The position numbers and the translations under genes are program-made. From Quillaja saponaria (Eukaryota; Streptophyta; Magnoliopsida; Fabales; Quillajaceae): DNA of 64,000 nt. The stretch lies in the NCBI GenBank assembly GCA_029379385.1, contig CM055605.1, positions 11,691,001 through 11,755,000 on the forward strand. The letters run 5' to 3'. Below are positions 37,364 through 48,600 of the stretch, piece after piece. Numbering within the stretch: position 1 is the stretch's first letter; every line of letters starts with the position of its first letter. Under the pieces are notes generated by a model. It saw only the letters and a list, made by a program, of their open reading frames with translations, made no database searches and was not told the origin of the DNA.

Positions 37364-40300
37364 TTCTATATAATAAGAACAACAAGTAACAGAATTTGCT
37401 AGTTTTTGACAACAAGTAACAGAATTTGCTTATGAATCTGTGAGTCTTAAATCTCTGAAATTCAGAATGATATATACAATTTTTTCATTGCTTTTATGAA
37501 GCGTCCAAGAAATGACACGACACCAAAGCTGCTCACTGATGTGAAGTAAAGAAAAGTTGAGCACTCCCCAATAATTACTCACTGAAACAGAGTTGCTTGC
37601 TGAAGACCGTTGCAACAATTGTAAGCAGACGCTATTTCTTTGAATGGCCACCACCTTGAATTTTTTGTCCAAAATGTTGGTCGATGGAGACTAATCAGAG
37701 GTTCTCTGTGTGAGTGGTTATTGGTCAATTTTACTATTGAGCATGAGTAAGTGGGCGGATATTTTTAAGAAATTTGCCACACAAGCTGGTATGTTTTTGT
37801 TTGAAAGTTGGGTTTGTCTTTAACTGCTCTTGACACAAAATAATCATGGATCCTAAATACCACTAGTATAATTGACGTGTATGTTTGATCCTTGTACACA
37901 AACAATCAAAGAGAGGAAACCCATTACTGAATGAGTTCTTGGTAGCATTCAAAGCTTGACATAAAAGAGAAGCTTAAATCTCTTCACCTAAAATGTTTAT
38001 ATTCTAGACTTAACAATTGTAAATTGAAATTTAATTTACAAATTTCTTGATAATAATTAGAGTACAAACATTCGATTATTATAAGCGTAGCTAAGCACAC
38101 CTCAGCCTTCAACCCCTTGTAGCAGAGCTTCAAATTCTTTATATACAACATTTATAAGCCGAAGCTGCAACATAGTGCCTATATGATAAATTGAATATTA
38201 CAAACTTAAGTACAACACAAGAATTCCAATGAAAATAGCTAGAATTACACAAGAATTTATAGTTATAGCCTATTTAAGAGGAAAACACAAATTCTCAAAA
38301 TTGATCCAAAACTTAAAACTAAATAAATTAATTAATTAATTAAAGAGAGAGGAGAAGTCGGGAGTAGATGCTTCTGGATCAAGTCTGGGAATCACTAACT
38401 CCATTAAATGGACTAATTCACACAGTAACCCATATAAAGAATTTCAGTTCTTCCACTGAATTCAATCAAGGGCAGTAGATTAGTAGTGAACAATCCATCA
38501 ATTCACTTTCATACAGTGCAATGACAACTCAGTGATTGCCACTACAGAACAAATATCAAACCCAGGTTCTTTCTTTAAGCAATCGTGAACAAGTGAACAT
38601 CCTACCAGATTGAAATCAGAACCTAACATACTCCTGTACTCTGACATTGCCCAAAATATAACTGCTTGCTCCTTGATATCAGAGTAGTCTTCACCAAAAG
38701 ACGTTTTGCAATAAGGCTCATCAGCACCGCACCAAACGAATAGATGTCACTCGCCAATGACCAATTACCTTTAAAACATTACAAGATTCCAATGAGGAAC
38801 AGTTATCAAATTATTAGTCAAGTAGAAAAGATCAAAACATCAACAGAGCCAATATTGGACAAACAGAATGCTTTGGCACAGAAAATATTATACAAATAAA
38901 AATGGTATGGGTGAACTTCTGTACTCTATTCTTGTATGTATTGTTAGAAACAAAAAAATAATAATTGCTTGATAAAATGCAATAAATTCTACCTAGACCA
39001 TGATTTCTGAAATTACAGTATCCATGATAAAGAAAAACATTACTCATTTCATAGTTTAGAGAAGTTATTGCCTTGAGCTTTAATTCAATTCTCATCTCCA
39101 AAAGAATTTGCTCAAATGATTTCATAAGTTGGAGAAATCTTAAGGAATTAATGCAAAATAAAAATAAAAACATACACACACACACACACAAGTCGTGTCA
39201 AAACCTAGTTTCACAATGAGAAAACCTGAGAACATAGGCTCAAATTTTTAAAAAGACAACTTGCCTAAGGTATCAAGTACCTCCTTCTCTGTCAAGAAGA
39301 AATTCATGAAATAGATCATCAAACATACACCAAACTAGTGTTTCTTTGGCAGATATGTAGAGTGAGTGACTAGAGAGACCTTCGTTTTAGCTCACATTTC
39401 TTTATGCTTGTCTTGCAGCCCTGTACTTGCATTATCTCTTACTATATTGGGAGAAAATACCAATTAAGGGCTTCAGTTTTGGAGACCTACTAATGAAGAC
39501 AAAATGTACCAAAAAGCCCACCCATAGCCAAAAAAAACCACAAAGGTATTTGAGGTGCAATACGTACAATCATTGGTAAATATTATCCTTTTTCCTAGTC
39601 ACTACCCTTATCCTGCCTCATTATATTCGTCCCACATTCCCCATCAAATATTCTTTACTTCCGAACCACTAGCTCAACAAATACTAACAATGTTTTAGGT
39701 AAATAACAGTGATGCTTGGAAAATTGAAATGTAAATTAATGCACAGGTAGCTAATTTGACATAGGTGTTTGCATGATACAAATGTCAATGAAGCCATTAT
39801 GAGTAATATGATGCATAGCCTGAGTCAGTTCATCATAGCAAACCTCATCTTCAGAACTATGAGGATCTGCTTCCGATGTTGTCATGCTGAAATCAAATAA
39901 CACCGGTTGAAAACTGAAAACCCTAAGACCAAAAAAAAAAAAAAAAGAACGAAAGACAAGTTAGAGTGATCATTGTGGATGTGATACAATATAGTGTATG
40001 TATTAATTTAAGGACAAAACACAGTAGTAACACCAATAGTAATAGAGAAAAATGATTCATACCAGTAGCTAAATATTATCATTTAACAACATTCTTCCTC
40101 CTTTGAAAAAAAGATAAGAAAAAGGAAAATAACAGGAACAATGAATATTGAAAACAATCTATGCAAAATGTGATGAGAGTGAAAAACATAACAAAACAAA
40201 GAAGGAACATGAACAGTATACAAAACAATAATTCAACAACTAATAGCTACAAACTATTGTTTCAATCATTCTGCCGTGGTTAAGAAGAACTCGCCTATGT

Positions 40301-41545
40301 GGAGACTCTCATATGCTTTTGCAAAATTGTCATTATTAATCTTCCAACTGCAGAGTAGTTCCCACTATTGCATAGCATGGCATGGAGCAATTGTAGTTTA
40401 CTGCCTGAGCCAATGTTCATCCAAAATAGCCACTGCTCCAAACTAGTAACTGAATAGGCGCACTATAGACAATTTGGGAAACTGAAACTTCAACGGACAA
40501 GCCATAAGAATTCTGTAGCATATCTTAGAGTATACCTTGGTGCTTAACTGGGTTGAATGGTGAAGTTGCTTAGTTCTTCTACAAGAAAATCTCAGTCTTT
40601 TTTATGTTTATGATCCTCAAAATAGCTGGATAAGTAGACACATTTCTGCATACCCTTTCTTGATAATGACGTCCTTACCACACCAAGTGGGTAACCTAAT
40701 AGATTTGAATTTCAAACTCCAGAAGACAACCTTTACTTGCTTATCTTTAAAAGATTCAACTAGTGTATTTCCATGATCGTTGTCATCATGACACGAGTGC
40801 CTATTGAAATCCTATCCCCGTACATAAAAATGAGGCTTGGAAGTCCAAACAGCAACATGATGAAACTCATAGTCTATCTCTTACATAAAGCTATATGCAA
40901 TTTTAACTTCAGCACAAATGGACTCATGTACATAAGCTAGAGGGTTGCACAGCCATCCACGAGTATTACAGCATATTGAATACTCTTGTCTACGTCCAAG
41001 TCTGCATTTATCTTCATCCCCGCAGTTGAGTGGTATTACAGTTCTCAACTCACTAATAAATCATTCATTGCTTACCACGGAAATAGCAGCAGTTAACCAA
41101 TCATAACAAGTTATGCATATTACACGTATCCCTTCCATGCCATAGGATCATGAACAATTCAATGCTCAGAGAAAGGAGTACAGTGAGATTTGGCTTAGTT
41201 ATTCTAGGTAGGCCATCATTTGAAATTCTCAAGTGTCACATATATCATTATATGACTATTTACATGTCCATGAAAGCCAAAAGCTTGATGGATTAATTCT
41301 AATATGAATTGCTGCAGCAGGCCATCAAAAACATTTAGTGTTAGAACACAGTTTCTACTGCTTTGGCCACAATCTCTGCAACCTCTTGCAGCCTTTACCC
41401 TCAATACCCAAAAACGAAAGAATAAACAATCCAAATAACAAACTTGCTATTATACCAGTTTGAGCTTTGAAGCAAGTAACTCCCACCAAAGCCACATATT
41501 ACTTTATCTAACATTCCCACAAGGCACAAAAATGACCACATATCT
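36345..41545. repeat. Segmental tandem duplication, right copy
   Basis: Partner of 26760-31525. Only this copy is continuous with the rest of the TNL on one side and with the kinase-like upstream exons on the other. It is therefore closer to the ancestral arrangement. Confidence 0.9.
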
Positions 41546-42059
41546 AACCTTCTCCAATCCAAATATCATCCAAGGTAATGCAAAATCTATTTTAGAAAAC
41601 TAAATTGAGTCAAACATGCACATTAGACACAGCCCAATGAAGTATTTGATAAACAAAACTTGTCTTACCTCATCCATCATAATGTGCACAGCATTGAGAG
41701 TATGAACATTGTATGATGGATTCTGATCGTGTACAAACTTAAGCAGGGCCACAAGATGAAGAGCAGTCTCAATTCTGCTTCTCCAACTAAATTCATCTAA
41801 AAGTAGAAAAAATAAAAATTATTACATGCAGTTAACTATTATACTATGAAAACAAGTTCCAAAGTACTACATTGCAATACAATAACCAGTTTAACAGTGA
41901 GATACCTTTAACAGTGAGATTGAGCAGTGTGACAGTAGGCCTGAGATCATACACAACTCCCAAAACATCATCCTCACACTCAGGTTCGAAATACCCTATC
42001 AATTTTGCCACATTGCGATGTGATTTGAAAGATTCTTGAGTCAACAATCTAATTTCATT
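38515..42059 (-). pseudogene. Kinase-like gene relic, right copy (ZRK-like)
   Basis: Exon A (42059-41906) reads NEIRLLTQESFKSHRNVAKL, then GVVYDLRP: protein-kinase subdomains III-V. Exon B (41796-41669) joins in frame with FSWRSRIETALHLVALLKF and FVHDQ: subdomain VI. The last exon (38775 down to ~38515) reads WSLASDIYSFGAVLM: subdomain IX. No exon with HRD or DFG motifs was found between 38.8 and 41.6 kb. After AKR a single base is missing relative to the left copy, shifting the frame. It is upstream of, and co-oriented with, the TNL. Pseudokinases of the ZRK group guard or bait NLRs, but those known pair with a CC-type NLR, so partnership here is speculative. Confidence 0.6.
39543..39967. 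other. ~425-bp segment present only in the right duplicate
   Basis: The left copy has only about 11 different bases (GTATACAAAAT) at the matching place near 29943. On the minus strand 39885-39751 is a complete 44-codon frame starting MTTSEADPHSSEDE. It is acidic at first and is not recognised. An A(16) run is near 39935. It could be an insertion in the right copy or a deletion from the left. No terminal repeats were seen. Confidence 0.65.
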
Positions 42060-42069
42060 CTGTGAAGAA

Positions 42070-44280
42070 GATAATTCATTAAATGAAAACCACCATGCTA
42101 AAGATAGATAAATATAAATAGATTAATCATTATGAAATCGATAAATATACCTCGAATCTCAATTTATTATATTTTTGGAAGCAAATAACTTGCTTTAAAT
42201 TGCCCTAAGATTTGACAGTCACCTCGGGTTGCCAAGTTTTGATAGTAACCTCATGTTCTTGTGGAGTTCCCTCTCCCAGTTTTCCCCCCCTATACTTCTC
42301 TAAAATGGCTATACGCGATTAAGTTTTTTTCGTCAGTGAAGCTCTTAAAAGTTTCCTGTTGAAATGATATTAGGTCAGCTTTTGAATCTTTAGATGGTTC
42401 CATGCCTAACTTTTCATCAATTTAAAACACAATCCATTAGAAACTAGAGTACAAAGAAAATTTTAAAACAAAACTAAAAAATAATGAAGCAAAGAGTCTA
42501 AGACAATCATTTAATACAAAGAATGAAGCACAAAATGCAGCCACCCATTTGCCCGTTAAGCGTTCATCTCTTTCTGCCTGAAAAACAATCCATACAACTC
42601 CATAAAAACAGTCAATTGCATTTCAGTTCCTGCAGCTAGCCAAATTCCCTGGAAACTTTATACCATACTTATTGTGTCACTGAAACAACATAACCCCCTT
42701 CTTATATGATAAACACAACCTGCATCCAACCCCATTTTGCATCCCAATAAAACATAGCACGCCCTATGTCAAAAGTAGCAATCACCAATGGACCCAAAGT
42801 CCATAAACAGATATAATCACACAAGACGTCCCAACCAAGAAGTCACGACATTCACAAAATCTAAGATGACACATCAGATAAAAACAAAACACACAAATAG
42901 GATGAACCTGTGAAAGGCTAGTAACAAAATCTCAAGTTGGATAAGTACATCTCACTCTATGCGCCCCCTTGCTCACATGCTTTTATAAAGCGGACTCTCC
43001 ACCTTTAAACCCCCTTTTTCCTCCCATACAATGTACCGAAACCCCAGAACCTTCCTGCTTTGCATACCATAGCAGATTACACCTTTGTAATTCACTTCGA
43101 CATCCTCCTCCAAAATATAATTTATAGCCAAGCAACCCAATTTCTTTTTTCAATCAGCAGCTTGGCAAGAAAGTCAGCCATGCGATTACCCTCACTTAAG
43201 AATTTAATTGTAACACAAAGGCACGAAGAATTGACACACTAACTCCAGATTTACCATATGGTATTCTAAATTATACAATATCAGAAGGATACCAAATAGA
43301 GAGCTAGAGGAGCCAAAAAGAACCCTTTTCAGGGGACATCCACCGGCACAGCAAAAAAAAAAAAAAAATTGTGAAATCACAGCAGCCACACACTCAAACC
43401 AGCTTTCTTGATCCAAGAACAAATGGGATTAATAGAACAAGTAGAAGTACTCTAATGACTAAATTTGGTCCATCCTAGAAGGAATGCTAAAGGGAAAAGG
43501 GTTTTAGACACAAACATCCAGAATATCCTCACATACACCTTTCAAACCCATACATAATAGTAGAATCATCGCAAACAATCTATAATAAGTGGAATTTGGA
43601 ACTCCTACCTGACAATGAATAAACATCCCATACCCAACTATCCCCATCCACAGTACCCTTTGTAGCAGGCAAGCTTTTACTGAATTAGTAATGTCAAACA
43701 TACAAAAAATATAAAATATAAAAACATATATTTTGGATGAATTTATCATCATACCTTGGCTTTCTATCTGGGACTTCCGTCAGGGTGCTGCTTAGAGCTC
43801 GATTTACTTTTATTAAAAAGAAGAAGGGGTCTTAATGTGGGTACAGAGTCGCATTCAAGGAGCCAAAGAGAATTCCCACCCTTTTTGTGGAGGAGAGGAG
43901 GAAAGTGTCATACAGAGATTCTGTCACAGGACAACCTTCGGAGAATGAAGAGGAGTGTGGGCTAAGGAGGCATTGGAGACAATCTATCATTATCAAGCTT
44001 TTGGGGAAAAAATTGGATACAAATCTGGAAACCACGAGGAGTGCTCAAATTCATCGATCTGGGCAACGAATTCTTCTTGGTGCTATTTTGACTGAAGAAT
44101 GAGGTTGAAGCAGTGATTCAAGGAGCCAATCTTGCACGACTCCCTCACAATTCGGAAGTGGGAACCAAATTTTGACCCCTTATGGTTTCAATAGACAAAG
44201 TGGCGGGAATTAACCACACAAATGCCACCTGATTGGGTGTTTAACACTAAGTTTATGGTCAAAAGTTTAAACCGAGTGTT
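42070..44280. other. Gene-poor stretch with a possible RNase H-like relic
   Basis: Mostly unrecognised DNA. On the minus strand near 43215-43140 the phrase GNRMADFLAKL occurs. This resembles the end of RNase H domains of plant LINE-type or RNase-H-like proteins. It is short and lacks support on either side. Other open frames at 43504-44102 overlap in several frames and show no domain. Confidence 0.4.
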
Positions 44281-44383
44281 TAACACCTGATTTCTTCTGC
44301 AACCTTCTCAGTCTCCCAGCCCGTGACACTGGTGCCTCGCTACATTTCGGAAAAATTGCCGAAAGGTGCTAAGCAACGAAGAA

Positions 44384-44830
44384 ACCGTGTCTTGAATACC
44401 CGTTTTCTACTGCCAGCATGTCAGCGCCTGAAACCAAGGTTTGAAGACCCGGTTTCAGGGTAATATGTCAACCCCTGCCCCCCACGCATTTTTGGACATA
44501 AAGGTCCAAACCTTACAATTTTTTTATTTTAATAGCTAAAATGGGGTAAATTCTAAAACCATATTTTCAAAAATCGATTTCTAGGTCCAACTCGCCATGC
44601 CATGTCACCCCACAGACTCATAGTACACACCTCACGCGTCACGCGGGTCAAATTAAATCAGGTCTCAAACCGACTTTACAAAAACCGATTTCATTCAAAG
44701 TTTGTCCCCCGAGGGGGACAAAGGAGTCCTGAAACCGGCTTTTGAAAAGCCGATTTCAAGCCTCTGCAAGCTGCTGTAGCCTTGTAGGCTAGGGCTGCAA
44801 TCCTGCAGCAATAGGAAGCTAGCCCGCAGA
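44384..44830 (+). repeat. Hairpin-rich MULE-end relic
   Basis: From about 44489 (TTTTTGGACATAAAGGTCC) this follows the left end of the 45445-55585 element in the same orientation, but strongly diverged. It carries imperfect palindromes of the GAAACCG...CGGTTTC type near 44548, 44667 and 44732, and two more upstream at 44384 and 44431. It also has a perfect TTTGTCCCC...GGGGACAAA hairpin near 44704. It ends with a CTGCAAGCTGC-rich block like that at 45768. It is probably a solo end or small derivative of the same MULE family. Confidence 0.6.
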
Positions 44831-45094
44831 ATATTCAATTTCATTTCACTATTTCTTCTCTTCCATTACTGAAGAATGTGCAAGAAAAACCATGGCTCCA
44901 CGTTATTTTTATAACTTAAAAAAAACATGTTATAATCAATCACGTCTATCCAATTACAATGACAAAAAGTCATCCTTTTCCTAACCTAAATTAACTGCTA
45001 CAACCCAGATCAAGATTACAGCACTTTCATACTGCGAACTGGGGTGACAAAATAGAAACTTTGAAGTAAATCAGCACTGAGGGCTCAATTTTTT

Positions 45095-45444
45095 TTTTCA
45101 GTAATCACAATGCACATATTAGCAAAGTCAATTACCCAAAATGGTTCATATAAATTGAACCCCGCTAGAAAATTTGTGGATACACGATTTCCAATTGCAG
45201 CATATCCAATACACCCACAAAGAGTGTAAAAACCAGTTGTGGTTGAGATACCAACCAAGTTTGCTCTTTTCATTATTTTGTTCTCTAGAGGGCTTGATTT
45301 TAGTATGTCCTGTGAAAATATATCAATTCAGTAATCATGATAATAGAGTCATAATTATAATTAAAGAAAATATGTATGATTTATATGACTTGCCTGTATT
45401 TCGATGAGCAAATTTGAATAAGCATATGCAAAGGCAATGTTTCT
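45095..45444 (-). pseudogene. Amino-acid permease (AAP-type) relic, 3' part
   Basis: Minus-strand exon pieces of an AAAP-family transporter. 45444-45394 reads NIAFAYAYSNLLIEIQ. It is followed by an intron (45393-45310) with a GC donor (CAG|GCAAGT). 45309-45095 then reads SSPLENKIMKRANLVG, GFYTLCGCIGYAAIGN and LYEPFWVIDFANMCIV. These are highly characteristic of plant AAPs, which import amino acids across the plasma membrane with protons. The exon is cut by a transposon at 45445 and continues at 55586. After CIVIT the coding stops matching and the gene's 3' end is missing. Confidence 0.85.
45435..45444. repeat. Target-site duplication, left copy
   Basis: CAATGTTTCT here and CAATGTCTCC at 55586-55595 agree at 8 of 10 positions. 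They flank the inverted repeats exactly. Their position inside a single permease codon run confirms the insertion point. Confidence 0.85.
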
Positions 45445-45678
45445 GAGTTTTTGGACAGAATGGTCCAAATTATATAATTTTTGTACAAAATGGTAAATTT
45501 TTTTCTTTAATAGCCAGAATAGGGTAAAGTCTGAAATTGTCTTTTGAAAACACGGTTTCTCGATGCGACTAAGCATGCTGCGTAGGCCCATGGACCCCAC
45601 AGCACACATCTCACGAGGCGAGCTGATGTTGACTGAAACCGTGTTTACAAAACACGGTTTCACCCCAGTTTTTGCCCC
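45445..45678 (+). repeat. Left terminal inverted repeat of the 10.1-kb MULE
   Basis: Contains two imperfect palindromes: 45531-45561 (GAAATTGTC...GGTTTC) and 45637-45664 (GAAACCGTG...CACGGTTTC). Outside the repeat proper are a third palindrome at 45722-45752 and a GGGCCCG hairpin near 45675-45705. Confidence 0.85.
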
Positions 45679-45721
45679 TACGTGGGCCCGTTGGACGGGC
45701 CCGTGGGGGACAAAGAATTGT

Positions 45722-45794
45722 CTGAAACCAGCTTTACAAAAGCCGGTTTCAGACTGTATATAGGCCGGCAGCTTTGCAAGCTACCCTGCAGCGC
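45722..45794 (+). repeat. Third palindrome and CTGCAAG-type block
   Basis: 45722-45752 is a GAAACCAGC...GCCGGTTTC palindrome. 45768-45794 is the reverse complement of 52524-52550 at 25 of 27 positions. These two arms sit on either side of the pararetrovirus sequence. Confidence 0.8.
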
Positions 45795-45809
45795 AGCTTG
45801 GTTAGTAAA

Positions 45810-45821
45810 TGGTATCAGAGC
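45810..45821 (+). promoter_or_regulatory. tRNA-Met primer binding site of the pararetrovirus
   Basis: TGGTATCAGAGC is the standard 12-base match to the 3' end of initiator tRNA-Met used by caulimovirids and copia elements. No copia LTR precedes it, and caulimovirid coding regions follow. Confidence 0.85.
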
Positions 45822-46037
45822 GTTTGTCAACAACAAAGCTTGAAGTAGTTAGTACCAGTAGTTTGTACCAGTGACGATTACTTTTCTGTAATAAAAGTGT
45901 GAAGCTATTTCTGTAAGTTTTACTTGTCTTTATCTTCTATTACTACTTATTGTTTTTCATTTCTAGCTGGTTAAAATCCTATATGCTTTGGGATTAGTAA
46001 CTTCTGTTTGGGCGTTGTTGGCCTTTAATAGGCTGTT

Positions 46038-47297
46038 GTGTACCCTGTTGTTGAAGTGAACATAGAATCCCTAGGAAGTCTTAGGAACCATAATCTGTCC
46101 AGAATAGAACAAGTTAAGTGTGTAATACGTGATGATCACAAAGAAAAATTTTATGATCATAGTCTTCATATTGATATTATCGAAGAAAAATCTGTCAGTA
46201 GTATAAGTAGAATATTAAACTCTTTAGTAGACTTATCTCTGTTTAATTTTGAAAAAAATAACAAAAAATAAGAAAAAATATTAGAAAGTATTAATGAAAC
46301 TCCTATTCATATTCAGCAAGATCATGAAATTCCTAGGTTATATTACGGTATTGAAATCTGTACTTTAAAAGAACAGGTAAAACCTAAGAAAAACTCTAAA
46401 CAAGAGTTTAAAGCTCTTAAAGAAATTATAGAATATTGAAAAAGTCGTTATATCAAAGAACCTGATATAACAGAAAGAAATAAATTAGTAAGTATGATGC
46501 AAGATTTATTTGTTCAGAACGAACATTTAATGAAGCAGAATAATTATGAAATATTATTAAATGTTTCTGATGAAGAAAGTGATTCTAGCCCAGAGTCATT
46601 TAAATCTGAAAATATAATCACAATAAGTGATGACAGTTCAGACAACTTTGAAAATGAAAATACATTTTTAGAAAAATATGCAATGAAAGGAAAAAGAAAG
46701 GTAGAAGAACCAGATCATTTAGATCTAGATTCTGAAACCAAGGTCTATTCTCAGAAAGAGATAGATGAATTAAAAGAAGAAGAAGATAGAAAGCCTTCAA
46801 CTTCAGAAATCCCTACAGTCTCTAGAAAAGATGACTTAAATAAACAAAATGTTGCAGTAAATGGGACATATTTGGAATTAACAAATATTCCTATAAAAGA
46901 TTATGAAAATGTCATAGATGAATGGGCACAATCCTTGTCCATTGTCATAACTAATTATCGAAACTCTTGGTCTAAAGAAAAATTTTTAGACTTCATTGCA
47001 GGATCTTTGCAAGGAGACACTTTGCAATTTCTTAGGAAATGGGAAAGTTCTATAAAAAGAATAGCCCAGAAGAAAGGATTACTTGAAACTTTTAATAGTT
47101 TTGATAAAATCCTACAAGAATTTGTTAATATTATAAAGAAAGAATTTTGTGAATATATGGATCCTCAAAATCTTAAGTCAGAAGTAAACTATACTCTGAC
47201 AAAGATAAAATTATGTGATATTAGGGAATTAGAAAAATTCTCTAAACAGTTTCAAAAATATTATCATAAGTTAGATGCTAATGAGTCAAAATTTTGA
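46038..47297 (+). pseudogene. Pararetroviral capsid-region relic
   Basis: One frame runs through the region with in-frame stops at 46269 and near 46437. It is open from 46494 to 47297. It is rich in Glu, Asp and Ser (46560-46840), then has a folded-looking part with DEWAQSLSIVITNYRNSW and FIAGSLQGDTLQFLRKW, as in caulimovirid capsid precursors. The acidic N-terminal part is also usual. A TGA at 47295 and a frame change separate it from the zinc knuckle. Confidence 0.65.
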
Positions 47298-47613
47298 TTT
47301 AATCAGTATTTTCATAAGTTACCTCCTCCATAGGATGAATTATGTAATAACACATATAAGTCCTTTTTAGAAAAAAAACTAATAGAGAAGATACTTAGGT
47401 AATAGAGTTAAGTATGCAATTAGGCAGATATTAGATCATTGTCTAACTGCAAAAGCGACTAAACAAGTCCAAAAGCAAGTAGGTGACAGATATTACACCA
47501 AGCTTCTCAAAGACAATTGGGAATTTAGTTGTAATAAAATTAAACCAAAAAGGTTTACTTGGAAAAAGTGGAAGAAAAAACCTCCAAGAAAGATAAAATC
47601 ACATAAAAAATAT

Positions 47614-48024
47614 GTGAGGAAAAGACAGAAAGCATGGAAACCTAGAAAAGGTTGTAAGTGCTACATCTGTAATGAGGAAGGTCATTATGCCCCACAATGT
47701 CCTAAAAAAGGAAAAAGTGGTAAAAATATGATAAAAATGTTAGAAGAAAATGAATTAGAAATTTGTTATGGAGAAGAAATCTCTTATAATGAATTTATCT
47801 TATATGAGATATCTAGTGAAGAAGAAAGTTCAGATAGCGAGTTAGAATTTTCTTTTATGTTTCAAGAAATCCCTAATTCTGAACAGCAAGTTACGAAATT
47901 AGGTGATGTAATAAAAGAAGATATGCAAATAGAAGAAACTTCTTTGAGGATAAGAAATCCTACAAAGGAAGAAATCTATAAGATATCAAAATTTAACTTC
48001 TGGAGTGCTAGACATTTTGAGTAG
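47614..48024 (+). pseudogene. Capsid C-terminal zinc knuckle (CCHC) region
   Basis: A Lys/Arg-rich start leads to CYICNEEGHYAPQC at 47659-47700, a C-x2-C-x4-H-x4-C knuckle used by retroid capsid proteins to bind RNA. An acidic tail follows, with EEESSDSELE. The frame stops at 48022 but continues in the same phase beyond, so the stop is a simple nonsense change. Confidence 0.8.
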
Positions 48025-48600
48025 TTTTCAGGAAATACAACTGCCAAGGCTTCAGAAGAAGGATCAGTCGAATTAAACATATTTGACTTAGAAAAAATTA
48101 AGAGACTTAAGAAAAAGTTTACTAAAATCAGATATATCTATATAAGGATAATCCAGATAGAAATAAAAGCACTATTTCGTCAAGGAATAGATACCCATAT
48201 CTTAGCTATCCTGTATGACAATAGGTTAAATGATCTTATGAAAGCCCTTATAGGAGGAATTCAATCCAATCTAGTCACAGGAGTAGTTTGGTTTAAAATC
48301 AAGCCAAATTATTTTATATCTATTAATGATCATAATATTCATAATTCTTTAAAACTGAGAATTCAGAGTAAGAATATAGAAACGATAGAAAATAGTAATT
48401 ATTTAGCTATAGAATGGAAATCCATCTATGAGTTAACAAATTTGCCTCAAACATCAACCAGAGAAGTTGATAAAAGGTTTGTAGAAATATTTGAGCCACG
48501 TGGATTTGATTCAGAAATTCAATCACGATTGATAAATTGGAAGGATCTAGAAATACCTTCTGATTGGTTAATTACAGACTTGACTGAAAATAGAGAATAA
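48025..48600 (+). pseudogene. 30K-superfamily movement-protein region
   Basis: In the same frame as the zinc knuckle. It contains IKALFRQGIDTHILAILYDN and then FKIKPNYFISIND, corresponding to the core of caulimovirid movement proteins with its conserved Asp, which move virus through plasmodesmata. It follows the capsid region rather than preceding it. It ends at a stop at 48598. Confidence 0.65.

Noticed and set aside
43504..44102. Cluster of overlapping frames on both strands
   Set aside because: Mutually overlapping in several frames, no domain recognised, no splice evidence.
45361..45763. Frames across the left inverted repeat, with look-alikes at 55220-55528
   Set aside because: The similar peptides reflect the inverted repeat itself translated through its palindromes, not a conserved protein.
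45810..45821. tRNA-Met primer site as the start of a Ty1-copia element
   Set aside because: Copia uses the same site, but no copia LTR, gag or integrase follows; capsid/movement/RT-RNase H order is caulimovirid.
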